NCBI GenBank assembly: GCA_965198325.1
Contig: CBDAPE010000017.1
Location: 496,001 to 560,000 of the forward strand
Length of the DNA: 64,000 nucleotides
Reading direction: 5' to 3'
Source of the DNA: CBDAPE01 sp965198325
GTDB lineage: Bacteria; Pseudomonadota; Alphaproteobacteria; UBA828; JAPUJA01
Part shown: positions 1 through 7,518 of the stretch, in pieces
Position numbering within the stretch: position 1 is the first letter of the stretch
Layout of the letters: each line of letters starts with the position of its first letter
Made by a program: the position numbers and the translations under genes
The notes under the pieces: model-generated
What the model was told of the DNA's origin: nothing
Databases searched by the model: none
Seen by the model: only the letters and a program-made list of their open reading frames with translations

Positions 1-318
1 TGTGCTCCCACATCGCCCGAGGAGACGCCGGTATCTGACCGGGGCCCGCCAAACCCTAGTGTTCCCACGAAATTGCGTCCCGCGCTGTCGCCAGCCTGTT
101 AAACTGGCCAACACGGGGCGAGGCCGCTGGATCGCCATACCCGCCGCTTGCCATCCCCGCAGTTGGCTGAGGACGGGGCGGGTCGTGTCGTGCAATGGAC
201 GCTGGGCCAGACCCGTCTCGCCCGAGACGGCTTGCCAAGCGGTGCCAACAGAGGCCACTCTACGCGAAACGGCGGCGCGGCCGGGTCCTGGAAGCGGGCT
301 CGGCGGGAGGTGATCGAC
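1..318. other. no gene seen; leader of the GFA array
   Basis: Small open frames exist on both strands, but none has a recognisable domain or a convincing ribosome binding site. The reading frame of the first GFA gene is open back to about 148, yet the family N-terminus (a few residues before the Gly-Gly-Cys-x-Cys motif) begins at 319, so the upstream part is probably non-coding. Any promoter driving the GFA array should lie here; I could not pick one out. Confidence 0.4.
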
Positions 319-759
319 ATGGCGAGAAGCGACCTGACCGGCGGCTGCCTGTGCGGCGCGGTACGCTACCGGATCGCGGGGCCCGCCCTGCGGACGAGCC
401 ATTGCCATTGCGAGATGTGCCGCAAGACCCACGGCTCGCTTTTTGCCACCTATTCCCGCGTCGAGAGCGCGCGCTTCACGCTTGACGCGGCAGACGGCGC
501 GCTGCGGGCCTATGAGAGTTCGCCGGGGATTTCGCGCTCGTTTTGCGGCCAGTGTGGCGCGCAGATGTTTTTCCAGCGTACGGCGCGGCCCGAGATCCTG
601 TCGGTCGCCGCCGGCACGCTCGACGAGGGCATGAACCCGGGCCATCCGCCGGAAACCGAGCGGCATATTTACGTCGCGTCCAAGGCGCCCTGGGATCAGA
701 TTACCGGCGGCCTGCCCCAGGACGATACCGGATCGCCGAATCAAAGCCCCAAGCCATGA
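319..759 (+). CDS. GFA domain protein, array copy 1
   Basis: A 146-residue protein of the GFA / CENP-V family (glutathione-dependent formaldehyde-activating enzyme fold). It carries all seven zinc-binding cysteines of the family: the structural pair C10/C12 in GGCLCGAVRY plus C76/C79 in FCGQC, and the second-site triad C29/C31/C34 in HCHCEMCRK. The C-terminal block HIYVASKAPWDQI is also family-typical. Family members bind S-hydroxymethylglutathione or other small thiol adducts, and many have no proven activity, so the substrate is unknown. The start at 319 follows a GGAGG-like site (CGGGAGGTGATCGAC). Its stop overlaps the next ATG by ATGA, suggesting coupled translation. It is the first member of a twelve-gene tandem array. 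Confidence 0.9.
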   Translation: MARSDLTGGCLCGAVRYRIAGPALRTSHCHCEMCRKTHGSLFATYSRVESARFTLDAADGALRAYESSPGISRSFCGQCGAQMFFQRTARPEILSVAAGTLDEGMNPGHPPETERHIYVASKAPWDQITGGLPQDDTGSPNQSPKP

Positions 760-1226
760 CCGGCGATTCGCTCAGCGGCGGCTGTCTGTGTGGCGCGGTT
801 CGCTATCGGGCGCCGGCCGGGGCCGCCGACATCAACCATTGCCACTGCGAAATGTGCCGGAAGATCCACGGCGCGGTGTTTGTGACCTGGGCCAAGCTGG
901 GGCGCGCCGACTTCATATTCGAACGCGGAGCCGAGGCGCTGGCGGTCTACGAGAGCACGCCGGACGTGCGGCGGTCGTTCTGCCGAACTTGCGGCTCTCC
1001 CATCCTGCTCGACTACGATGGCTATCCCGATCTGTGGCTCGCCGCGGGGACACTCGACAACGGATCTCATCCCGGCCGGGCGGTGGATGGCGCCGCGCAT
1101 ATCTTCGTCGGCTCGAAGGCGCCGTGGGAGACGGTCCCCGACGGTTTGCCACAATATGACGGCTTCGCCGGAGAACCCTGGGCGACGGGACCTCTGGGGA
1201 GCGCCATGGGTGGCGAAGGAGCATGA
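756..1226 (+). CDS. GFA domain protein, array copy 2
   Basis: A 156-residue single-domain GFA protein. The zinc cysteines sit at C10/C12, C29/C31/C34 (HCHCEMCRK) and C76/C79 (FCRTC), the same spacing as copy 1. The C-terminal block reads HIFVGSKAPWETV, followed by a glycine/alanine-rich tail of about 20 residues that other copies lack. The ATG lies in an ATGA overlap with copy 1. Copy 3 starts three bases after its stop. The role is inferred only from the family: formaldehyde-glutathione or a similar small adduct. Confidence 0.88.
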   Translation: MTGDSLSGGCLCGAVRYRAPAGAADINHCHCEMCRKIHGAVFVTWAKLGRADFIFERGAEALAVYESTPDVRRSFCRTCGSPILLDYDGYPDLWLAAGTLDNGSHPGRAVDGAAHIFVGSKAPWETVPDGLPQYDGFAGEPWATGPLGSAMGGEGA

Positions 1227-1229
1227 CCG

Positions 1230-1661
1230 ATGACGGATGAACGGGTGCTTACGGGTGGCTGCCAGTGCGGCGCGGTGCGATACCGGGTCGAAGGGCCACC
1301 GCTCGATACCTACAATTGCCATTGCCATATCTGCCGGCGAGCACAGGGCGCGGCGTTCGGCACTTATTCGATCTGGCCCGAGGCGCGCTTCACGCTGGAG
1401 CAGGGCGAATCGGCACTCGGCACGTACGACACATCACCCGGAGCGCATCGGCGTTTCTGCTCGACCTGCGGCTGTCACATCTTCGCCTGGATCGACGGCG
1501 GGCCGGGCAAAGTCTGGGTTTCGACGCCGACGCTCGACGGCGGCGCGGATCCCGGCAACCTGGATGCGACCTTGCGTCATATCTACGTGGCTCACAAGGC
1601 GTCGTGGCATACAATCACGGACGACCTGCCGCAACACGACGAGTGGGAGGAGGAGCGATGA
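1230..1661 (+). CDS. GFA domain protein, array copy 3
   Basis: A 143-residue GFA protein. Structural cysteines are C11/C13 and C77/C80. The triad is C30/C32/C35 within NCHCHICRR, so two positions that are nearly constant in the array differ: the leading His is Asn and the RK after the triad is RR. It ends in an acidic tail after LPQHDEW, a C-terminus pattern shared with several other copies. Its stop overlaps the next ATG by ATGA. Confidence 0.88.
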   Translation: MTDERVLTGGCQCGAVRYRVEGPPLDTYNCHCHICRRAQGAAFGTYSIWPEARFTLEQGESALGTYDTSPGAHRRFCSTCGCHIFAWIDGGPGKVWVSTPTLDGGADPGNLDATLRHIYVAHKASWHTITDDLPQHDEWEEER

Positions 1662-2515
1662 GCGAGCATGACGATCAGCGGCTGACCGGCGGCTGTTTCT
1701 GCCGCGCGGTGCGTTATTCGGTTCAGGGTCCGGCCCTCGAGACCTACCACTGCCACTGCACCATGTGCCGCAAGACCCATGGCGCCGTGATGCTCACCTG
1801 TTCGGTCTACCCCCGGGACGGTTTCGTGGTGGACACGGGCGCGGACAAGGTGACGACGTACGACAGCTCCGAGAAAATTCACCGCCGCTTCTGCTCGATC
1901 TGCGGTTGTCACCTGTGGGACACTGAGGAAGGCGAGGACGGCGTCGTGATGATCGCGACCGGCGCCCTCGACCACGGCCAGCACCCCGGCCATGAAGGCT
2001 TGCCCAAGCACATCTACGCGAACGCGAAGATTCCCTGGTACATCATCGCCGACGGCGCGGAGCAGGACCCGGGCCCCGACCCGGTTCCCGAGGCGATCCC
2101 GTCGGGCACGTTCCCGCTCCATGGCGGCTGTCAGTGCAGCACGGTGCGTTACCGGATCGACGGGCCGGCGAAGGAGACTTATCACTGCCACTGCGAAATG
2201 TGCCGCAAGCTCCACGGTGCAGTCGTCACCACCTTCTCGTACATAAAGCGCGAGCTCATCATCATCGAGGAGGGCCGTGACAATCTCGTCGTCATCGACA
2301 GTTCGCCGCCGAACCACCGAATGTTCTGCAAGACCTGCGGCTGTCCGCTGTTCAGCGACGACGAGCGCGAACCCGAGCATTTCTGGTTCTCGCCGGCGAC
2401 GCTCGACGGCGGCGCGGACCCCACCCCGGGGCGGCCGCTGCGCCACGTCTTCGCATCCCACCAGGCGACGTGGTTCGAGATCACCGACGATCTGGCCCAG
2501 TCGGACGACTTCTGA
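1658..2515 (+). CDS. double-domain GFA protein (array copies 4 and 5 fused)
   Basis: A 285-residue protein holding two complete GFA domains in one frame. Domain 1 has C13/C15, C32/C34/C37 (HCHCTMCRK) and C79/C82. A Pro/Asp/Glu-rich linker (about residues 135-150) leads to domain 2 with C158/C160, C177/C179/C182 (HCHCEMCRK) and C224/C227. Normal family members are single-domain proteins of 120-160 residues, so this is a fusion of two neighbours. The likely cause is loss of a stop codon between duplicated copies, since the linker matches the position of an inter-gene junction. The conserved Gly after the first Cys pair is changed in both domains (CFCR and CQCS). Confidence 0.88.
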   Translation: MSEHDDQRLTGGCFCRAVRYSVQGPALETYHCHCTMCRKTHGAVMLTCSVYPRDGFVVDTGADKVTTYDSSEKIHRRFCSICGCHLWDTEEGEDGVVMIATGALDHGQHPGHEGLPKHIYANAKIPWYIIADGAEQDPGPDPVPEAIPSGTFPLHGGCQCSTVRYRIDGPAKETYHCHCEMCRKLHGAVVTTFSYIKRELIIIEEGRDNLVVIDSSPPNHRMFCKTCGCPLFSDDEREPEHFWFSPATLDGGADPTPGRPLRHVFASHQATWFEITDDLAQSDDF

Positions 2516-2525
2516 GCGCGGGACG

Positions 2526-2944
2526 ATGGACGACTTCGTGCGAACGGGCGGCTGTTTATGCGGCGCGGTGCGCTATCGCTTCACCGCGCCCGCACTCGAG
2601 ACCCACCACACTGCCATTGCCAGATGTGCCGCAAGGTGCACGGCGCGCTGTTCGGGACCTTCTCGGTGATCCTGAAGGACTATTTCACCGTCGAGACGGG
2701 CGCAGACAACCTGGTGCCCTACCAGAGTTCCGAGCGGCTGCACCGCAATTTCTGCAAGACCTGCGGCTGCCACCTGTTCGACGAGCTCGAGCAGACCACC
2801 AGCGTGGTCGAGCTCGCCACGGCCACCATCGACGACGGCGTCCATCCGGGCCACCCGGAGGCGTCGCGCCGCCATATCTTCGCGGACTCCAAGATCCCGT
2901 GGCACGAGATCACCGACGGGCTGCCCCAGCATGAGGAATTCTAG
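2526..2944 (+). pseudogene. GFA domain protein, array copy 6, frameshifted
   Basis: Begins MDDFVRTGGCLCGAVRY and is a normal GFA copy until codon 28. There two extra bases (AC at about 2610-2611, in a CACCACAC run) shift the frame just before the HCHCQMCRK triad. The rest, read in the second frame, is a perfectly good GFA C-terminus (FCKTCGCH, ending LPQHEEF) with its stop at 2944. The undamaged protein would have been about 139 residues. The lesion lies in a short dinucleotide repeat, so replication slippage or a sequencing error are both possible. Confidence 0.8.
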
Positions 2945-2971
2945 GGCCCGCGGCCCGGGAGGCGGACGGAC

Positions 2972-3387
2972 ATGAGCGATTTCAAACGAACCGGCGGCTG
3001 CCAGTGCGGCGCGGTGCGCTACACCATCGACGCCCCCGTCACCATGACCGGCCATTGCCATTGCTCCATGTGCCGCAAGGTGCACGGCGCGCTCATGGTG
3101 ACCTATTCGATTATCCCGCGCGATCATTTCAGTATCGACCAGGGCGCGGACAGCCTTGCGACGTTCGACAGTTAGCCGCCGGTCCATCGCCATTTCTGCC
3201 GGACCTGCGGCTGCCAGATCTATGCGGAGATCGACGACGACCCGGATATCATCGAGATGCTTCCGGCCACGCTGGACGATGGCGCGCACCCGGCCACCCT
3301 GACGACAGCGTCGTTCACATCTATGTCGGCTCGAAGGTGCCGTGGTACGACATCACGGACGGGCGGCCCCAGCGGGAGGAGACCTGA
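2972..3387 (+). pseudogene. GFA domain protein, array copy 7, nonsense and frameshift
   Basis: The N-terminal half (MSDFKRTGGCQCGAVRY, HCHCSMCRK) is intact. A TAG at 3173-3175 stands where the other copies have a serine codon (Ser-Ser-Pro; TCG to TAG is one change). The frame then continues through FCRTCGCQ, and one G appears to be missing near 3291 (CCGGCC where CCGGGCC is expected), after which the tail VHIYVGSKVPWYDI is read in another frame to 3387. With two independent lesions this copy looks genuinely inactive. It follows directly on another broken copy. Confidence 0.8.
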
Positions 3388-3440
3388 CAAACGCGTTGTC
3401 CGCAGCCGATGGAGGCGGACCGGAAAGGGGACGGTAAACC

Positions 3441-3875
3441 ATGGGTGAATTCAATCGAACCGGCGGCTGCCAGTGCGGCGCGGTGCGTTATTCGTTCAGC
3501 GCGCCCGCCCGGGTGACCGAACATTGCTGGTGCGGCATATGCCGGAAGCTCCACGGCTCGATCATGCTCACGGTTTCGATCGTATCGCGCGATACGTTCA
3601 CGCTGGAGGCGGGCGCCGACAATCTGGCCACCTTCAAGTCCTCGCCGGCCATCCGCCGACGGTTCTGCAAGACTTGTGGCTCTCACCTGTTCATCGAATC
3701 GGACAATTCCCCCGACACGATCGAGATCTCGACGGGAACCATCGACGGCGGCGAGCATCCGGGCCATGAGCCGGGCAAGCTGTTCCATGTGTGGGCGGGA
3801 TCGAAGGTCCCCTGGCACGAGATAACCGACGATTTGCCTCGGCATGAGCGGTCGGCATCGGAGGACGGGACGTGA
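3441..3875 (+). CDS. GFA domain protein, array copy 8 (HCWC variant)
   Basis: A 144-residue GFA protein with all seven zinc cysteines. It differs from most of the array in having Trp instead of His between the first two triad cysteines (HCWCGICRK). Copy 9 has the same change, so the two probably arose by a recent duplication of a variant copy. The C-terminal block is HVWAGSKVPWHEI. Start ATG at 3441 follows GGAAAGGGGACGG. Its TGA overlaps the GTG start of copy 9. Confidence 0.88.
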   Translation: MGEFNRTGGCQCGAVRYSFSAPARVTEHCWCGICRKLHGSIMLTVSIVSRDTFTLEAGADNLATFKSSPAIRRRFCKTCGSHLFIESDNSPDTIEISTGTIDGGEHPGHEPGKLFHVWAGSKVPWHEITDDLPRHERSASEDGT

Positions 3876-4300
3876 GCGATTTTAAATTGACCGGCGGCTG
3901 CCAGTGCGGTGCCGTGCGCTACACGATCCACGCGCCGGCGCTCAACACGTCGCACTGCTGGTGCGGCATGTGCCGGAAGCTCCACGGCGCCGTCATGGTG
4001 ACCTTATCGGTCGTCGCCAAGGATAAATTCACGGTGGACAAGGGAGCCGAAACCCTTGGCCGCTTCGATTCTTCGCCACCCTCGCACCGGCGGTTCTGCT
4101 CGCGTTGCGGCTGCCACCTGTTCATCGAGATGGACGATTATCCCGATCTCGTCGAAGTTGCCACGGGAACCATCGACGGCGGCGAGCATCCGGGTCACGC
4201 CGCGGACCAGCTCTATCACTTGTGGGTTGGCTCCAAGATTCCGTGGATGGACATTACGGACGACCTGGCACAATACGACGAGGCGGCACCGGAGGAATAG
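3872..4300 (+). CDS. GFA domain protein, array copy 9 (HCWC variant)
   Basis: A 142-residue GFA protein starting at GTG 3872, chosen because it overlaps the previous stop (GTGA) and yields the array-typical N-terminus SDFKLTGGCQCGAVRY. The triad motif is HCWCGMCRK, the same Trp variant as copy 8, and the second structural pair is FCSRCGCH. The C-terminal block is HLWVGSKIPWMDI. The next copy starts two bases after its stop, so it is almost certainly on the same mRNA as its neighbours. Confidence 0.88.
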   Translation: MSDFKLTGGCQCGAVRYTIHAPALNTSHCWCGMCRKLHGAVMVTLSVVAKDKFTVDKGAETLGRFDSSPPSHRRFCSRCGCHLFIEMDDYPDLVEVATGTIDGGEHPGHAADQLYHLWVGSKIPWMDITDDLAQYDEAAPEE

Positions 4301-4302
4301 AC

Positions 4303-4719
4303 ATGGGCGATTTCAAACTGACCGGCGGTTGCCAGTGCGGTGCGGTCCGCTACAGGATCACAGCGCCCACGGCGAAAACGTTCCATTGTCACTGCTCGAT
4401 CTGCCGCAAGAGTCACGGCGCCATGTTCGGCACGATCTCGATGCTGGCGCGCGACCCGCTCATTATCGACGAGGGCGCGGACAATCTGGGAGATTTCGAG
4501 AGCTCCGCGGGGGTCCACCGCAAATTCTGCCAAACCTGCGGCAGCCCGCTCTTCGGCTTCTTCGACAATAATCCCGACCTTGCGTGCATTTCCACGGGCA
4601 CGCTCGACGATGGCGCTCATCCCGGGCACGGCGACGATTCCATACGGCACATCTTCGTGGGTTCGAAAGTGCCCTGGTTCGAGATCGCCGATGGCCTGCC
4701 GCAACACGAGGAATTCTAG
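4303..4719 (+). CDS. GFA domain protein, array copy 10
   Basis: A 138-residue GFA protein: MGDFKLTGGCQCGAVRY, HCHCSICRK, FCQTCGSP and HIFVGSKVPWFEI, ending LPQHEEF. A GGAGGAATAG site sits immediately upstream, within the end of copy 9. The N-terminal 17 residues are almost identical to copies 8 and 9, but the triad has the usual His, so this copy is close to but distinct from the HCWC pair. Confidence 0.88.
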   Translation: MGDFKLTGGCQCGAVRYRITAPTAKTFHCHCSICRKSHGAMFGTISMLARDPLIIDEGADNLGDFESSAGVHRKFCQTCGSPLFGFFDNNPDLACISTGTLDDGAHPGHGDDSIRHIFVGSKVPWFEIADGLPQHEEF

Positions 4720-4783
4720 CCCGCGCCAATGTGACGGCCGGTAGGCGGGCGGATCGAAGACACGACAGGAGGGATCAGAGACC

Positions 4784-5215
4784 ATGACGGCATCAACTCT
4801 CACCGGCGGTTGTCAATGCGGTGCGGTCCGCTTTGAAGTCGATGGGCCCGTCGACGAGACCCATCACTGTCACTGCCAATTGTGCCGGAAGATGCACGGC
4901 GCCATGATGGTGACGTTTTCGACAACCACCCACGACCGCTTCCGGCTTACCGCCGGGACGGATAGCGTGGTGCATTACGCGAGTTCGCCGGGCTACGAGC
5001 GTCTCTTCTGCCCGACCTGCGGGTCGCATGTCTGCTGGGTGTCGTTGCCCGAGTCCGGCGACGATGCCGTCGGCATTGCCGCGGGCTGTCTCGACGAGGG
5101 TGCCGACCCGGGGCATGCGGACGGGAAGGTCAATCACATCTTCGTGGGCTCGAAGGCGCCCTGGTTCGAGATTACCGACGGTCTGCCCCAGTTCGAGGCG
5201 TACGTGGATGAGTGA
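4784..5215 (+). CDS. GFA domain protein, array copy 11
   Basis: A 143-residue GFA protein with GGCQCGAVRF, HCHCQLCRK and FCPTCGSH; the Tyr of GAVRY is Phe here. A short insertion (SLPESGDDA) follows the second cysteine pair. It is preceded by a 64-base gap containing AGGAGG about 16 bases before the ATG, one of the few real spacers in the array, so it may start a second translational unit. Its 3' end overlaps the start of copy 12 by 8 bases. Confidence 0.88.
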   Translation: MTASTLTGGCQCGAVRFEVDGPVDETHHCHCQLCRKMHGAMMVTFSTTTHDRFRLTAGTDSVVHYASSPGYERLFCPTCGSHVCWVSLPESGDDAVGIAAGCLDEGADPGHADGKVNHIFVGSKAPWFEITDGLPQFEAYVDE

Positions 5216-5633
5216 CATCGACGTTACGGGGGGATGTCAGTGCGGCACGGTGCGCTACCGGGTGACGGCAGCGGCGAAGCGGACCTTTCACTGTCACTGC
5301 TCGATGTGCCGCAAGCTCCACGGCGCGATCTTCGTGACGTTCTCGACGATACCCGAGGACGGCTTTGCCCTAGAGGCAGGCAGCGAGGCCATCGGGGTCT
5401 TCGAAAGCTCGTCCGTCATGCGGCGCTCGTTTTGTACGGGTTGCGGCGCCCAGCTGTTTGCCCAATGGATGCCGGCGCCGGGACTGGTTTACCTGGCGAC
5501 GGGCACGCTCGACGAGGGGGCCTTTCCGGGACCGGCGGGCGATTTCGGCGAGCATGTCTGGGTTGGCTCGAAGGTGCCGTGGTTCGAGATCACCGACGGC
5601 CGACCCCAATTCGAGGAAGAGCCGCCCGACTGA
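5208..5633 (+). CDS. GFA domain protein, array copy 12
   Basis: A 141-residue GFA protein starting MSDIDVTGGCQCGTVRY, with triad HCHCSMCRK and second pair FCTGCGAQ. It lacks the extra Cys after the second pair, like copy 1. The C-terminal block is HVWVGSKVPWFEI and the tail is acidic. The start at 5208 lies inside the end of copy 11 (8-base overlap), which fits coupled translation. Confidence 0.88.
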   Translation: MSDIDVTGGCQCGTVRYRVTAAAKRTFHCHCSMCRKLHGAIFVTFSTIPEDGFALEAGSEAIGVFESSSVMRRSFCTGCGAQLFAQWMPAPGLVYLATGTLDEGAFPGPAGDFGEHVWVGSKVPWFEITDGRPQFEEEPPD

Positions 5634-5667
5634 GTTCGAGACGTCGCGAGCGAGGGAGATACCCATC

Positions 5668-6084
5668 ATGGCCGAGGAGTTCAAGCTGACCGGTGGCTGC
5701 CAGTGCGGCGCGGTGCGCTACACGATGTCCGCGCCTGCGACGGATACCGTGCATTGCCACTGCTCCATGTGCCGCAAGGTGCACGGCGCGCTGTTCGCCA
5801 CCTTTTCGGCGATTCCGGCGGACGCGTTCCGAATCGATCGGGGCGCGGACAATCTCACGGCCTTCGAGAGCTCGCCGGGCAACCCCCGTCGTTTCTGCAA
5901 GAGTTGCGGATCTCAGATCTACACGATGATGCCGGGCGATTCGACGGCTTATATCTTGACGGGAACCCTCGACGACGGCGCCCACCCCGGTCATCCCGTA
6001 GGCAAGGAGCGTCATATATTCGTGGCCTCGAAGGTGCCGTGGTACGAGCTGACCGACGATCTGCCCAAGATCGAGGAATTTTGA
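5668..6084 (+). CDS. GFA domain protein, array copy 13 (last of the run)
   Basis: A 138-residue GFA protein: MAEEFKLTGGCQCGAVRY, HCHCSMCRK, FCKSCGSQ, HIFVASKVPWYEL, ending IEEF. A GAGGGAG site lies about 9 bases upstream of the ATG. This is the thirteenth domain and twelfth gene of the array. After 90 bases the same strand continues with a DUF1116 gene, so the array may be co-transcribed with the metabolic genes that follow. Confidence 0.88.
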   Translation: MAEEFKLTGGCQCGAVRYTMSAPATDTVHCHCSMCRKVHGALFATFSAIPADAFRIDRGADNLTAFESSPGNPRRFCKSCGSQIYTMMPGDSTAYILTGTLDDGAHPGHPVGKERHIFVASKVPWYELTDDLPKIEEF

Positions 6085-6174
6085 TACAGTCGCGCGCCCG
6101 CGCCCACCGGCCGGGCCATGACGAGCGCCCCGTGGGACACGGCTCCCGCCCGGCGACGACAAGGGGGAATGATC

Positions 6175-7425
6175 TTGAGCGGTATCGATAGAGATGCGGC
6201 GAACGCCGAGGCGTTCCGGCGGCTGACTGAATCCGAGCCCGTGCTGACCGACATCCGCCCGGGCATCGAGGTTTTGCCGGGCATGGACGATAACATCATC
6301 CTGACCTCCGGGCCCGCGTTGCCCTGGGAGGACTACACGGGCGGCCAGGCCGACGCGGTGATCGGCGGCGCGCTGTTCGAGGGTCTGGCGAGCGACCGGG
6401 ACGACGCCATGGCGAAGCTCGCGGCCGGCGAGATCGTCGTCGGCGGCTGCCACGATTTCGGCTGCGTCGGCTCGCTTGCTGGCATCTATACCGCGTCGAT
6501 GCCGGTTTTCGTGATCGAAAACACGGCGTTCGGCAACACGGGCTACTGCAATTTCTACGAAGGCACCAATCCCCGGCGGCTCAATTACGGCGTCTATGAC
6601 GACGGCGTCCGGGAGCGGCTGCTTTACGTGCAGGACGTCATCGCGCCGGTGCTGGCCGAGGTCATTCGCGCTTCGGGGGGAATTCCGCTCAAGCCCGTGA
6701 TGAAGCGCGCCTTGCATATGGGAGACGAAATGCACAGCCGGAGCACGGCGGCGGCGCTGTTGTTTACCCGTGAGCTGATTCCGGGGCTGCTCGCTCATGG
6801 GGAGACGGACCGCGCGGGCGTCGAGAAGACCGTCGAGGCGCTGACCGAGGATCACTATTTCTTCCTGCGGCTGTCGATGGGTGCGGGCAAGGCGGTGGCG
6901 GATGCGGCACACGGCGTCGAGGGATCGAGCGTGGTTACCGCAATGGGGTTTTCATGCAAGGAGTTCGGCATCCGGGTCTCGGGCCTCGGCAATCAATGGT
7001 TCTGCGGCCCTCATGCCCAAGTCCAGGCCAAGCTGTTCGAGGGTCATAGCGAAGACGAGATCACCTGGATGGGCGGCGAGAGCCCGATCACCGAGACGAT
7101 GGGTCTCGGCGGCTTCGCGCAGGCGGCCGCCTTCCCCCTGCAGAACTATCAGGGAGGTGAGCCGATGGCGATGGTCGAGCGTAACGAAGAACTGTATGCG
7201 ATCACCGTGGGCGAAAACCCGGACTACCACATCCCGATCCTCAAATACCGGGGAACGCCGACGGGCATCGACATTTTCAAGGTAGTCGAGCACGGCATCC
7301 TGCCCTGCATGGATATCGGGGTCGCAGGGCGGGACGGCGGGCAGATCGGCGCCGGTGTAGTGCGCGCGCCCATGCCCAGCTTCGAGACGGCGGTCGAGGC
7401 CCACCGGGCAAAATACGGCGGCTAA
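6175..7425 (+). CDS. DUF1116 family protein (YlbE/AllG-like), paralogue 1
   Basis: About 416 residues of the DUF1116 family, whose E. coli members are YahG and YlbE. YlbE (AllG) is one of the three gene products reported to be needed for oxamate carbamoyltransferase activity. The body is rich in conserved glycines and contains NFYEGTNPRRLNYGVYDDGV, HMGDEMHSR and GGFAQAAAFPLQ, which recur in the second copy at 11826. A strong AAGGGGG site at 6161-6167 abuts an ATG at 6169 but is well spaced for TTG 6175; an ATG at 6118 is also in frame. The usual partners FdrA/AllF and DUF2877/AllH are not in the window, so the reaction here is uncertain. Confidence 0.8.
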   Translation: MSGIDRDAANAEAFRRLTESEPVLTDIRPGIEVLPGMDDNIILTSGPALPWEDYTGGQADAVIGGALFEGLASDRDDAMAKLAAGEIVVGGCHDFGCVGSLAGIYTASMPVFVIENTAFGNTGYCNFYEGTNPRRLNYGVYDDGVRERLLYVQDVIAPVLAEVIRASGGIPLKPVMKRALHMGDEMHSRSTAAALLFTRELIPGLLAHGETDRAGVEKTVEALTEDHYFFLRLSMGAGKAVADAAHGVEGSSVVTAMGFSCKEFGIRVSGLGNQWFCGPHAQVQAKLFEGHSEDEITWMGGESPITETMGLGGFAQAAAFPLQNYQGGEPMAMVERNEELYAITVGENPDYHIPILKYRGTPTGIDIFKVVEHGILPCMDIGVAGRDGGQIGAGVVRAPMPSFETAVEAHRAKYGG

Positions 7426-7518
7426 AGCGGCGGCGCCGCGTTTGAAGGCAATCGTCGAAACCGGTTATAATCCAGGAGGGCCAATCGTTCCGGCATCTCC
7501 CGAACGGAGGGCGCGACG

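Noticed and set aside
319..6084. Regular ~440-base periodicity that could be mistaken for a satellite or CRISPR-like repeat
   Set aside because: The period is a gene; each unit encodes a diverged GFA protein with conserved residues and frame, not a non-coding repeat.
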